This document shows, one piece after another, positions 1-6,639 of a stretch of 9,539 nt of DNA. The stretch covers positions 1 through 9,539 of the forward strand of contig JBASOM010000023.1 in assembly GCA_049658265.1 (NCBI GenBank). The letters run 5' to 3'. Position 1 is the stretch's first letter. Each line of letters begins with the position of its first letter. Both the position numbers and the translations under genes were made by a program. Below the pieces are notes generated by a model. The model worked only from the letters and a program-made list of their open reading frames with translations, was not told where the DNA came from and searched no databases. The DNA comes from DTU063 sp001512695 (GTDB lineage Bacteria > Bacillota > Thermosediminibacteria > Thermosediminibacterales > Tepidanaerobacteraceae).

Positions 1-157
1 CGATGATATCCTGGAAAACCTTGGAGCGGTGGGACATCTCCATGACGCTCATGCCGCTGCCTCTGTAGTTTAAGACTTCACCAGCAATCTCTTCAAGAAC
101 CTCAACCGGCATCATGGCAGGACCTGCTGAAAAATTATAAATTCTGTCGTATTTCAT
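1..157 (-). CDS. serC: Phosphoserine aminotransferase SerC, N-terminal 52 codons (runs off left edge)
   Basis: SerC is a PLP-dependent class V aminotransferase. It converts 3-phosphohydroxypyruvate and glutamate to 3-phosphoserine in serine biosynthesis, and often also serves pyridoxal phosphate synthesis; it acts in the cytoplasm. The visible N-terminus reads MKYDRIYNFSAGPAMMPVEV and continues through LNYRGSGMSVMEMSHRS, which are the diagnostic opening blocks of SerC (NFSAGPA and GxGMSVMEMSHRS). The catalytic lysine and the rest of the protein lie outside the window. The ATG at 157-155 is preceded by a good ribosome binding site (AGGATTGGAG, about 7 nt away), which fixes the start. It is separated from the HDOD gene by 197 nt with a possible promoter of its own, so it is probably an independent metabolic unit rather than the last gene of the signalling operon. 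Assignment of the family is firm; only the truncation limits it. Confidence 0.93.
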   Translation of the reverse strand, partial: MKYDRIYNFSAGPAMMPVEVLEEIAGEVLNYRGSGMSVMEMSHRSKVFQDII

Positions 158-221
158 CTGTAACACTCCAATCCTTTCAACTATTTTACTTTTATAATGA
201 AGTATGAAAAAAAAACGATGT

Positions 222-248
222 TTTATAATTTGGCCACAAAATTTTCAA
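222..248 (-). promoter_or_regulatory. Possible promoter for serC
   Basis: On the minus strand TTGAAA (248-243) is followed after 15 nt by TATAAA (227-222), about 65 nt upstream of the serC start codon. The spacer is shorter than the usual 16-18 nt, so the call is weak. A small imperfect inverted repeat (TTAAT / ATTAA, 254-269) sits just upstream of the -35-like element. No T-box or other riboswitch signature was recognised in the leader. Confidence 0.3.
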
Positions 249-354
249 TTAGATTAATTGATGCATTAACGGAAAAGCTTAACCTATTAAATTCGATTTT
301 GATTTTACTTTTTCCTCTATTTTATAAAAAAATCTGTTAAACCTGCATGAAATA

Positions 355-1293
355 TTAAAATCCAAATGGTCTAATACGACTTATATTATCAACTTCCTGC
401 GGCAATTTTTCTGCTAGATTTTCAATAAATTCATTTGGAAGATTTAGTGCCTCCCTTATTTTATCACTATATACAAAAGTTGTGCTCATCCCTAATAAAT
501 TTTCATAATAACTTGTACTGATAGAATCTGCCAGATACATTATTTTTATTTCATTGCTAGTTTTTGTATGTTTAAAAGGAGAATGATGATATCCCACAAT
601 TTCTATGATTTCTTCCGGCAATCCCCATTGTTGGCATATCCACATCCCTATTTCTGTGTGGGTTATTCCATTCAATACTACTCTTTCTGCTACTATTTGG
701 TGTAATCCTTTTTGCAATTGCATTTTGTAAATACTGTCTAAATGTTCTGGCAAGCATATATCCAATACCGTTATGCCGATGTCATGTATTAATCCGTATG
801 TAAATATTTTATCTTTATCACACAGACCAGTTTCAGCTGCAATTATGTAACTTGCAATAGAAGTTCCGATACAATGCTTCCAGTATTTCTTATTATCAAA
901 TATTCTGGCCCTTCCACTTCTGTTTGGTAACAACAATCCTGTTATACACGCAATAGCAATCATTCTTGTATTTTTAGCACCCAAATATAAAACCGCATCT
1001 TTTAAGGTAATAATTTCACGGTTTAATTTTGAGTTAAAGTTTAGAACTTGAATTAAAGTAGATTCTAACTTTGGAAGGCTAGACAACTTTTCTATACATT
1101 CATCTATATTAAACTCAGAAGGTTCTAGTAACATATTAATAGTTTCACCAAACGCCTTTGGTATTTTAGGCAAGAGACCTGATTGCTGAATTAGCTTAAT
1201 AATTGGATGATCATGCATTTGCAAGCTCTCCTTTGCCCGCTCATACTTTAAATGCATTATACAAATCTCTTCCTTGAAAGAAATAGCCGCCAC
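355..1293 (-). CDS. HDOD-domain signalling protein
   Basis: This is a 312-residue soluble protein with no membrane segment. The HDOD domain (about residues 35-240) begins with an IPKAFGETINMLLEP-type helix and the LKDAVLYLGAKNTRMIA block typical of the family. HDOD proteins are HD-phosphohydrolase relatives found with cyclic-di-GMP and two-component systems; many are thought to act as signalling platforms rather than enzymes. Here the HD-type ligand positions look complete: H140, H170-D171, H212, H236-H237 and probably D256, so hydrolytic activity cannot be excluded. The start is taken as GTG at 1293, because AGGAGAG lies 7 nt upstream; the ATG at residue 13 has a poorer site. It follows the GGDEF-EAL gene by 36 nt with no visible terminator, so it is probably co-transcribed. 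No clear terminator is visible after its stop. Family assignment is good; its substrate or partner is unknown. Confidence 0.85.
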   Translation of the reverse strand: MAAISFKEEICIMHLKYERAKESLQMHDHPIIKLIQQSGLLPKIPKAFGETINMLLEPSEFNIDECIEKLSSLPKLESTLIQVLNFNSKLNREIITLKDAVLYLGAKNTRMIAIACITGLLLPNRSGRARIFDNKKYWKHCIGTSIASYIIAAETGLCDKDKIFTYGLIHDIGITVLDICLPEHLDSIYKMQLQKGLHQIVAERVVLNGITHTEIGMWICQQWGLPEEIIEIVGYHHSPFKHTKTSNEIKIMYLADSISTSYYENLLGMSTTFVYSDKIREALNLPNEFIENLAEKLPQEVDNISRIRPFGF

Positions 1294-1329
1294 TCAGCTT
1301 CTCTCCTATAAAATCTTTTCCTTGTCTAT

Positions 1330-3486
1330 CTAATCATTTGCTCTTATATTATTTCTACACTTGCCGAGAAATTTTTTGATTTCTTCTGCCGGTACAGGCT
1401 TACTTAATAAATAGCCCTGCCCTAAATTGCAGCCAAATTTTTGCAGATATGACAATTGCTCACATGTTTCTATTCCTTCTGCCACTACAGTTAAACTTAG
1501 GCTTTTTGCCATCGCAATAATTGATTTTACCAGGTTTTGTCTCTTGGAAAATTTTAATAGGCCGTCTATGAAAATCTTATCTATTTTTAATTTGTCCAGC
1601 TCAAACTGGTCTATCTGGCCGAGGGATGAAAAGCCCGCTCCGAAATCATCCATGGAGATTTTAAAGCCGGCTTCTTTAAGATGCCTGATGTTTTTCACAA
1701 TCGTCCTAATATCCCCTGAAGATACGCTCTCGGTTATCTCCAATTCTATCCTGGTTGGCTTGACGCCGTACTCTTTAACAATTTCCATGACTCTTTTTGA
1801 AAAGTCGAGCTGCTCCAATTGTTTTACCGAAACATTGATCGCCACCGGCAAAATACGGTAGCCTGCTTGGTCCCATGATTTAATTTGTTTGCATACCTGC
1901 CTCAGCACCCATTCTCCGATGTAAATTATATATCCGGTTTTTTCTGCCAGTGGAATAAACTTATTCGGTGCCACATTGCCCAAGACGGGGTTTTTCCATC
2001 TAAGCAGGGCCTCTATCCCCACAGTATTTTCGGGATCATTTATATCGAATATGGGCTGATAATGGACGCTGAACTCGCCATTTGTCACTGCTCTTGTCAG
2101 GAGATTTGCTATATAAAATTTCTCCTCGATTTCCCGCGTCATTTCTCTCGAATAAAAGGATATTTTCTCTTGAAGTCGGCCTTTTGATTTATACATGGCT
2201 GTCTCTGCATACCTGATTAAGCTTCCCGCATCTTTGCTGTCATCAGGATATCGGCTGATTCCGATATTTGCCGACACATTTAAAAGCGTATTTTCAATAA
2301 TAAAAGGCCTTTTTATGTTTTCCAGGAACTCTTTCGCCACACTTTTCACGTCTTTTTCCCTGCACAGTACCGCAAACTCATCTCCGCTGCATCTAGAAAG
2401 TATATAACCGTCCTTCATCAAAAGCCGCAGTCTTTTTGACAGCTCTACCAGTAATTTATCTCCAACATGATGGCCGAGGGAATTGTTGACATCTTTTAGG
2501 CCTTCAATATCTATGAAGATGATTGAAAATTGTTCAGAATCTGTGCTGTTTTTGATTTGGCTATCTACCAGTTTGAAAAAATAGTCCCTGTTGTACAGTC
2601 CAGTTAAAATGTCTTTTTGCTGTAGTTCGGCCATCCGCCTGTCGATTTTCTTTTTTTCAGTAAGGTCTTTGAATATACCTACATAATGTGTTGTATTGCC
2701 AAAATTATCTTCAATGCTGCTTATTGTCAGCCACTCGGAATATATCTCACCCTTCTTTGTCTTATTCCATACCTCACCACTCCATTTCCCTTCCCCAGTC
2801 AACTCATTCCACAGGCTCGTATAAAAGGACTTGTCCTGAATTCCTGATTTTAGGATATTCATATTTCGGCCCTTTATTTCTGATAGCGGATATCCGGTTG
2901 TTTTTTCAAAGGCTGTATTTATCCACTCTATATTTCCCCTTGTATCAGTAATTACTACGCCCTCAGAATTGTTTTGCAGTATTTTCTTAAATAGTTCCAA
3001 CTGTCCTTCGTAAGCCTTTTTTTCCGAAATATCGTTATATATAACATATGCCCCGATGATAGACTTATGGTTTATCACCGGGTATCCCATTATTTCTACA
3101 TATATCGATTTGCCATCTTTACGCCTTCTCTTACCTTCCTGCTTGATGATTTCACCATTGTAGATTAATTGAATATTGCTATCTATTTGCGCCCTATTTT
3201 CCGGGGATGCAACTAGTTGGTTGATGTACTTCCCTTTTGCTTCATGGGGCTTGTATTGAAAAATTTCAGTAAATTTTTTGCTTATATTGACGATTCTCTG
3301 TTCCTTGTCCAGGATAATTACGGCATAGGGTGAATTGAGAAACAGGGTATTAAACATCAGCAACATATCATAGAGATAATCCTTACACGCAAAATCCTCT
3401 TTTATTAGCTCTATTCCGTCAATTTCTGTCATCATTGTATAGGGACTCTCTTTTTTTGTCTTGTGATTCTCAGGCTTATTCTCCAC
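1330..3486 (-). CDS. PAS-PAS-GGDEF-EAL cyclic-di-GMP turnover protein
   Basis: This 718-residue cytoplasmic protein has no predicted membrane span. Domains in order are PAS 1 (about 48-155), PAS 2 (about 165-278), GGDEF (about 288-445) and EAL (about 460-705). GGDEF domains make cyclic-di-GMP from two GTP; EAL domains hydrolyse it to pGpG. The GGDEF signature is SGDEF (367-371), with the metal-binding D326 present. The RxxD inhibitory site is missing, with KDGY in its place. The EAL domain keeps every catalytic position I can check: E492 of EAL, N551, E583, D613-D614 (DDFGAG), K634, E670 and Q690. Net phosphodiesterase activity is therefore likely, with the GGDEF domain either active or acting as a GTP sensor; this is inference. 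The start is GTG, with AGGAGG 8 nt upstream inside the Spo0E-like gene. The 11-nt overlap with that gene suggests translational coupling. The PAS domains probably sense a small ligand, redox state or a partner; no heme or flavin site was recognised. Confidence 0.93.
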   Translation of the reverse strand: MENKPENHKTKKESPYTMMTEIDGIELIKEDFACKDYLYDMLLMFNTLFLNSPYAVIILDKEQRIVNISKKFTEIFQYKPHEAKGKYINQLVASPENRAQIDSNIQLIYNGEIIKQEGKRRRKDGKSIYVEIMGYPVINHKSIIGAYVIYNDISEKKAYEGQLELFKKILQNNSEGVVITDTRGNIEWINTAFEKTTGYPLSEIKGRNMNILKSGIQDKSFYTSLWNELTGEGKWSGEVWNKTKKGEIYSEWLTISSIEDNFGNTTHYVGIFKDLTEKKKIDRRMAELQQKDILTGLYNRDYFFKLVDSQIKNSTDSEQFSIIFIDIEGLKDVNNSLGHHVGDKLLVELSKRLRLLMKDGYILSRCSGDEFAVLCREKDVKSVAKEFLENIKRPFIIENTLLNVSANIGISRYPDDSKDAGSLIRYAETAMYKSKGRLQEKISFYSREMTREIEEKFYIANLLTRAVTNGEFSVHYQPIFDINDPENTVGIEALLRWKNPVLGNVAPNKFIPLAEKTGYIIYIGEWVLRQVCKQIKSWDQAGYRILPVAINVSVKQLEQLDFSKRVMEIVKEYGVKPTRIELEITESVSSGDIRTIVKNIRHLKEAGFKISMDDFGAGFSSLGQIDQFELDKLKIDKIFIDGLLKFSKRQNLVKSIIAMAKSLSLTVVAEGIETCEQLSYLQKFGCNLGQGYLLSKPVPAEEIKKFLGKCRNNIRAND

Positions 3487-3679
3487 TTTGCTTTCCTCCT
3501 GAATATCTTAAATACTCGACTATTAGCTTGTCCAGGTGCTGGCTCATCATAATTGTCTCATCATCGAATGTGACGCTTTTCTCAAGTTTTATCATTTTGT
3601 GCATTTCTTCCCTGGTTTTTTCTATTTCATTTAAGATGCACACTTCCTTATCATACTCTGCCAAAGGTTTCTTTTTCAT
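3476..3679 (-). CDS. Spo0E-like sporulation regulatory protein (aspartyl-phosphate phosphatase)
   Basis: This is a 67-residue protein of the Spo0E family, small two-helix phosphatases that remove phosphate from the aspartate of Spo0A~P or related response regulators and so restrain sporulation. The first helix covers about residues 14-33. The second helix carries the family signature SQHLDKLIVEY (46-56), matching the SQELD-type motif with conserved Ser, Leu and Asp. The length is usual for the family. The ATG at 3679 has only a close AGGG in front of it, so initiation may be weak or depend on the tiny upstream frame at 3692-3684. Its last 11 nt overlap the start of the GGDEF-EAL gene, whose ribosome binding site lies inside this gene. 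It follows the TetR-like gene by 66 nt. The target regulator cannot be read from the sequence; Spo0A is the family precedent. Confidence 0.85.
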   Translation of the reverse strand: MKKKPLAEYDKEVCILNEIEKTREEMHKMIKLEKSVTFDDETIMMSQHLDKLIVEYLRYSGGKQSGE

Positions 3680-3683
3680 GTCC

Positions 3684-3692
3684 CTAAAACAT
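3684..3692 (-). other. Two-codon leader frame ahead of the Spo0E-like gene
   Basis: On the minus strand the sequence reads AAAGG, TTAA, then ATG TTT TAG, with the stop codon ending 4 nt before the ATG of the Spo0E-like gene. The AAAGG is better placed for this two-codon frame than for the real gene, whose own site is poor. Reinitiation after the short frame is possible, but it may equally be chance in AT-rich DNA. Confidence 0.2.
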
Positions 3693-3745
3693 TTAACCTT
3701 TCTATTTTGAAATACAATAAAAACAGATTCCGATATTGCTTTGAT

Positions 3746-4339
3746 TTATTGATTTAAAAAATTGCTGTTCCAAAACTTTGTCCAAAGATCATGGATTTCC
3801 CTGCTGCTAATCTTGATGTTGGAAATAATCATTTCAACGATCTGAAAATTGGTAAATCTAGTATAATCCTTGACATAATCAGCAACAGTCCTGCCACTGC
3901 CGATTATCCTCCTGTCCATGCATTCCTTTACTAAATCTGCGATAATGTTATCTTCCTTGTAGATCCAGTACTTAAATTTGTCCCGCAAGGCATTCATTAA
4001 CTCCTTTGGGGTGAAGAGGTGATATCTGAGCAAGAACTTTTGCTTGGATATGTCCTTAGAGCAGTATTCTATAATGCTCTTAAACAGGGTGTATAATTTT
4101 ATATCCGGTGGTATATCTTGTTTCAGATCTTCAATGCTTTCAATAAATCTTATCTTGTCTTCCCACACCTCGTCGTAAATTCTAAAAAATAATTCTTGTT
4201 TCGACTTAAAGTAAAAGTACAAAGAGGATGGTTTTATCCCTACTTCCCTGCATATTTCCCTTATATTTGTAGCCTCATATCCCTTTTCTAAAAATAGCTT
4301 AAAGGCAACATACTTAATTTTATCATTTGTGCTTAACAA
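3746..4339 (-). CDS. TetR/AcrR-family transcriptional regulator
   Basis: This 197-residue protein has the TetR-type N-terminal DNA-binding domain at about residues 5-52. It reads as helix AFKLFLEKGYEATNIREIC, then VGIKPSSLYFYFKSKQEL, the hallmark recognition-helix block. The C-terminal ligand-binding and dimerisation part (about 60-197) is diverged, as is normal in this family, and gives no hint of the ligand. The start is TTG at 4339, supported by GGAGGG 6 nt upstream; no upstream ATG fits. It is the first gene behind the promoter at 4417-4445 and is followed in the same direction by the Spo0E-like, GGDEF-EAL and HDOD genes with no visible terminator. It is therefore a good candidate for the local autoregulator of this cluster. 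Members of this family are usually repressors released by a small molecule. Confidence 0.9.
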   Translation of the reverse strand: MLSTNDKIKYVAFKLFLEKGYEATNIREICREVGIKPSSLYFYFKSKQELFFRIYDEVWEDKIRFIESIEDLKQDIPPDIKLYTLFKSIIEYCSKDISKQKFLLRYHLFTPKELMNALRDKFKYWIYKEDNIIADLVKECMDRRIIGSGRTVADYVKDYTRFTNFQIVEMIISNIKISSREIHDLWTKFWNSNFLNQ

Positions 4340-4400
4340 GTATAGCCCTCCAAGCTTTTTAAAAAAACTAGTGTGCTAAATCTCATTGTTTTATCTATCG

Positions 4401-4414
4401 AACATTCGTTAGGC
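4401..4414. promoter_or_regulatory. Candidate TetR operator at the transcription start
   Basis: The plus-strand stretch AACATTCGTTAGGC resembles the stretch AACATGTTAAGGC at 4494-4506, sharing AACAT followed by GTTA and GGC. It lies just downstream of the -10 element, where a bound repressor would block initiation. The first few bases belong to the short inverted repeat CGAA-CA-TTCG. It is assigned only by position and similarity. Confidence 0.25.
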
Positions 4415-4416
4415 AT

Positions 4417-4445
4417 ATTATACCATTTTACGATAAGTTGCACAA
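4417..4445 (-). promoter_or_regulatory. Promoter for the tetR-spo0E-like-GGDEF/EAL-HDOD operon
   Basis: On the minus strand TTGTGC (4445-4440) is followed after exactly 17 nt by a perfect TATAAT (4422-4417). The predicted transcript start is near 4410, giving a leader of roughly 70 nt before the TTG start of the TetR-like gene. This is the best sigma-A-type promoter in the window and the only convincing one upstream of the four-gene set. Confidence 0.65.
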
Positions 4446-4489
4446 TATGCTAAAATGCGAAATAATTAGACATTATTATTTTAGTTGAA

Positions 4490-4506
4490 GCCTAACATGT
4501 TAAGGC
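4490..4506. promoter_or_regulatory. Palindrome upstream of the tetR promoter, candidate operator
   Basis: The sequence contains the perfect 10-bp palindrome TAACATGTTA (4493-4502) flanked by GCC and AGGC, so the symmetry extends outward with a one-base slip. It lies about 45 bp upstream of the -35 element of the TetR-like gene. TetR-family proteins usually bind palindromes of this size near their own promoter, which is the reason for the call. Confidence 0.3.
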
Positions 4507-4543
4507 AATTTGGATGCTGTCGTATCCCGCAATGCCCTTAATA

Positions 4544-4572
4544 CAAAAAAATAAACACCCTTGCAAGGGTGT
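4544..4572 (-). terminator. Intrinsic terminator after the hybrid histidine kinase gene
   Basis: On the minus strand the palindrome ACACCCTTGCAAGGGTGT (4572-4555) can form a 7-8 bp GC-rich stem with a tiny loop. It is followed at once by TTATTTTTTT. It begins 18 nt after the kinase stop codon. This is a textbook rho-independent terminator, and it separates the LysE-kinase unit from the TetR operon. Confidence 0.9.
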
Positions 4573-4590
4573 AATTCGCGATAGAATGTG

Positions 4591-6579
4591 TCAATTCCCC
4601 AAGTATGCATCTAGGATACTATACAGCTTTTCAATATCAATGGGTTTCGATATGTAATCATCCATCCCTGCTTCAATGCACTTATCCCTGTCTTCATGCA
4701 TGGCATATGCCGTCATTGCTATTATGGGTATGCTCCGCTTACTGTATTCCATGTCCCGTATGATCTTGGTGAGTTCATATCCATTTAAGCCGGGCAGTTG
4801 TATGTCCATTAGGATTAAGTCTACCCTGCTTTCTTTTAGTTTTTCCAGCGCCTCGTTGCCATCGTATGCAGCTAAATACTTATAGCCTTTCTTGATAATT
4901 ATGCTTTCCATGATTTCCTGGTTGATTAAATCATCTTCTACACATAAGACAACCTTTTCGCTGGTTATTTGTCTGCGTTCTTCCTTTGTTTCTGTGGAGC
5001 TTTTTACTATCTCATGATCGGCTAAATTCCTCTGTTTTTTTAAAGTGCAGGTAAAGTAAAAAGTGCTTCCCTTCCCGACTTCACTTTCAAAATGAATGTC
5101 GCCATCCATCAGCTCGGCAAGCTGTTTTGAAATTGCAAGGCCAAGGCCCGTACCTTTGTATTTTTTCTTTTTTGACAGGTCTCCTTGGGAAAAGCTTTGA
5201 AATATGAAGGGTTTATAGCTTTCATCTATTCCTATGCCGGTATCCTTGACGCTGAATTCAATCTTTTGCTGGTCATCGTCCGATGATATTAGTTTTGTCC
5301 TGAATGAAATAAATCCTTTATCGGTGAACTTAACTGCGTTACTAAGCAGGTTTGTCAATATCTGCCTTAATCTCAGTTCATCACCTATAACATCATAGTT
5401 GATATTGGGATCCAAGTAGCAGCCCGCCTCTAAACCTTTCTGATTGGCGGCTATTAAAAAATTGTTATAAATGCTGTTTACGGTTTCCCTGAGGTCAAAG
5501 GCCTCCCTGCTAAGCTCTATTTTGCCAGATTCTAATTTAGCTATATCCAAAAGGCTGTCAATAATCGCAACAAGGTCATCAGCGGAATTTTTTAATAAAT
5601 TGACGTATTTTCTCTGCTCATCGCTGAGATTGCTAGATTGAAGCAGTTGTATAGTCGCGATCACGCCATTCATCGGAGTCCTTATTTCATGGCTAATATT
5701 GGCCAAAAATCGCGACTTCGCTTTATTGGCGCTTTCCGCCTCCTGTTTCAGTATAGCCAGCTGTTCGTATTTCTCTTTGAGTTCTTCCTGTATCAGCCTT
5801 TCCTTTGTTATGTCTTCATTAGTCCCTATCATCATTGAAGGCCTGCCATCCTCGTCCCATTCACTGATTCTTCCTTTAGACCTTATCCATTTATAGGCAT
5901 TATTTTTACACCTAAAGCGGTACTCCACAACAAATTCGTCCTGCCTTTCCAAATGCCTGTGGTACTTGTCGGTCACAACCGGCAGGTCATCGGGGTGTAC
6001 AAATGATGTCCATTTATCAATGTGGTCCAAATCATTAGCTTCATAGCCAAGGGTCTTTTCCCAGTTGTTGAAATGGTATATCGTATTGTTCCTAATATCA
6101 AGTTCCCATAAGCCGAATTGCCCTCCCTCAAGGGCAACCATACATTTCTTTTCGTACTCGTTCAGCTTTTTTACCAGCTCTTTCTTTTCCGAAACATCTT
6201 TATATATTGCGACAGCTCCCTTGAAAGTCCCATTCGAACCAAAAATCGGTGCTATTGTTATTGATGCATCTACGGGCTTGCCATCTTTGTGCAACCTGAC
6301 AGTCTCATAACATTCAATGACCTTGCCCGCCGCGATTATTTTTATTTCCTCTTCTATCTCATTCAATTTGTCTTCGGGAACCAATGTCTTTATACTCTTT
6401 CCGATTATTTCACTCTTGTTATAACCAAATTTCTTCTCGGCACCTTTGCTCCACACTGAAACTCTAAAATCCCGTGTAAGGCCGATGATTGCATCATCAA
6501 AGATTTCCATCCATTTGGAAAACATTGCCGTCATACTAATTTTTTTGTCCGTGGAGGATTGGTCTTTTTTCCCGGTCAT
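4591..6579 (-). CDS. PAS-PAS hybrid sensor histidine kinase with C-terminal receiver domain
   Basis: This is a 662-residue protein using the ATG at 6579, which has GGGAGGG 6 nt upstream. The reading frame is open to a GTG at 6624, but that codon has no ribosome binding site. Domains from the chosen start are PAS 1 (about 24-128), PAS 2 of the PAS_3 type (about 150-262), a coiled linker, a HisKA domain with phospho-acceptor H297 in SHEIRTPMNG, and a HATPase domain. The HATPase domain has N414 in the N box, DTGIGI at 446 and GTGLGLAIS at 476-484. A receiver domain follows with acidic D549-D550, phospho-acceptor D592, T623 and K645. All catalytic positions are present. There is no membrane segment, so it senses an internal signal. 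No HPt domain and no DNA-binding response regulator lie in the window, so its phosphoryl target is elsewhere. It is the second gene after the LysE-type exporter (60-nt gap, no terminator between them). Confidence 0.94.
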   Translation of the reverse strand: MTGKKDQSSTDKKISMTAMFSKWMEIFDDAIIGLTRDFRVSVWSKGAEKKFGYNKSEIIGKSIKTLVPEDKLNEIEEEIKIIAAGKVIECYETVRLHKDGKPVDASITIAPIFGSNGTFKGAVAIYKDVSEKKELVKKLNEYEKKCMVALEGGQFGLWELDIRNNTIYHFNNWEKTLGYEANDLDHIDKWTSFVHPDDLPVVTDKYHRHLERQDEFVVEYRFRCKNNAYKWIRSKGRISEWDEDGRPSMMIGTNEDITKERLIQEELKEKYEQLAILKQEAESANKAKSRFLANISHEIRTPMNGVIATIQLLQSSNLSDEQRKYVNLLKNSADDLVAIIDSLLDIAKLESGKIELSREAFDLRETVNSIYNNFLIAANQKGLEAGCYLDPNINYDVIGDELRLRQILTNLLSNAVKFTDKGFISFRTKLISSDDDQQKIEFSVKDTGIGIDESYKPFIFQSFSQGDLSKKKKYKGTGLGLAISKQLAELMDGDIHFESEVGKGSTFYFTCTLKKQRNLADHEIVKSSTETKEERRQITSEKVVLCVEDDLINQEIMESIIIKKGYKYLAAYDGNEALEKLKESRVDLILMDIQLPGLNGYELTKIIRDMEYSKRSIPIIAMTAYAMHEDRDKCIEAGMDDYISKPIDIEKLYSILDAYLGN

Positions 6580-6639
6580 AAACATCCCTCCCAGGATATC
6601 GCAAATTACCCCGTATACCGACACAAGAGGCTTTATTTC

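Noticed and set aside
158..354. T-box or other riboswitch ahead of serC
   Set aside because: No T-box core (GGTGGNACC-type) or antiterminator was found, and the leader is short and AT-rich without a convincing paired structure.
1427..2951. Plus-strand open frames opposite the GGDEF-EAL gene
   Set aside because: They are antisense shadows of a gene with clear domain motifs. Their translations show no family features and they lack ribosome binding sites.
3680..3745. Separate promoter or terminator between tetR and the Spo0E-like gene
   Set aside because: No -35/-10 pair with acceptable spacing and no GC-rich hairpin could be found in the 66-nt gap.
6580..6624. Longer start (GTG at 6624) for the hybrid histidine kinase
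   Set aside because: There is no ribosome binding site before the GTG, while the ATG at 6579 has GGGAGGG 6 nt upstream, and the extra 15 residues are not part of a domain.
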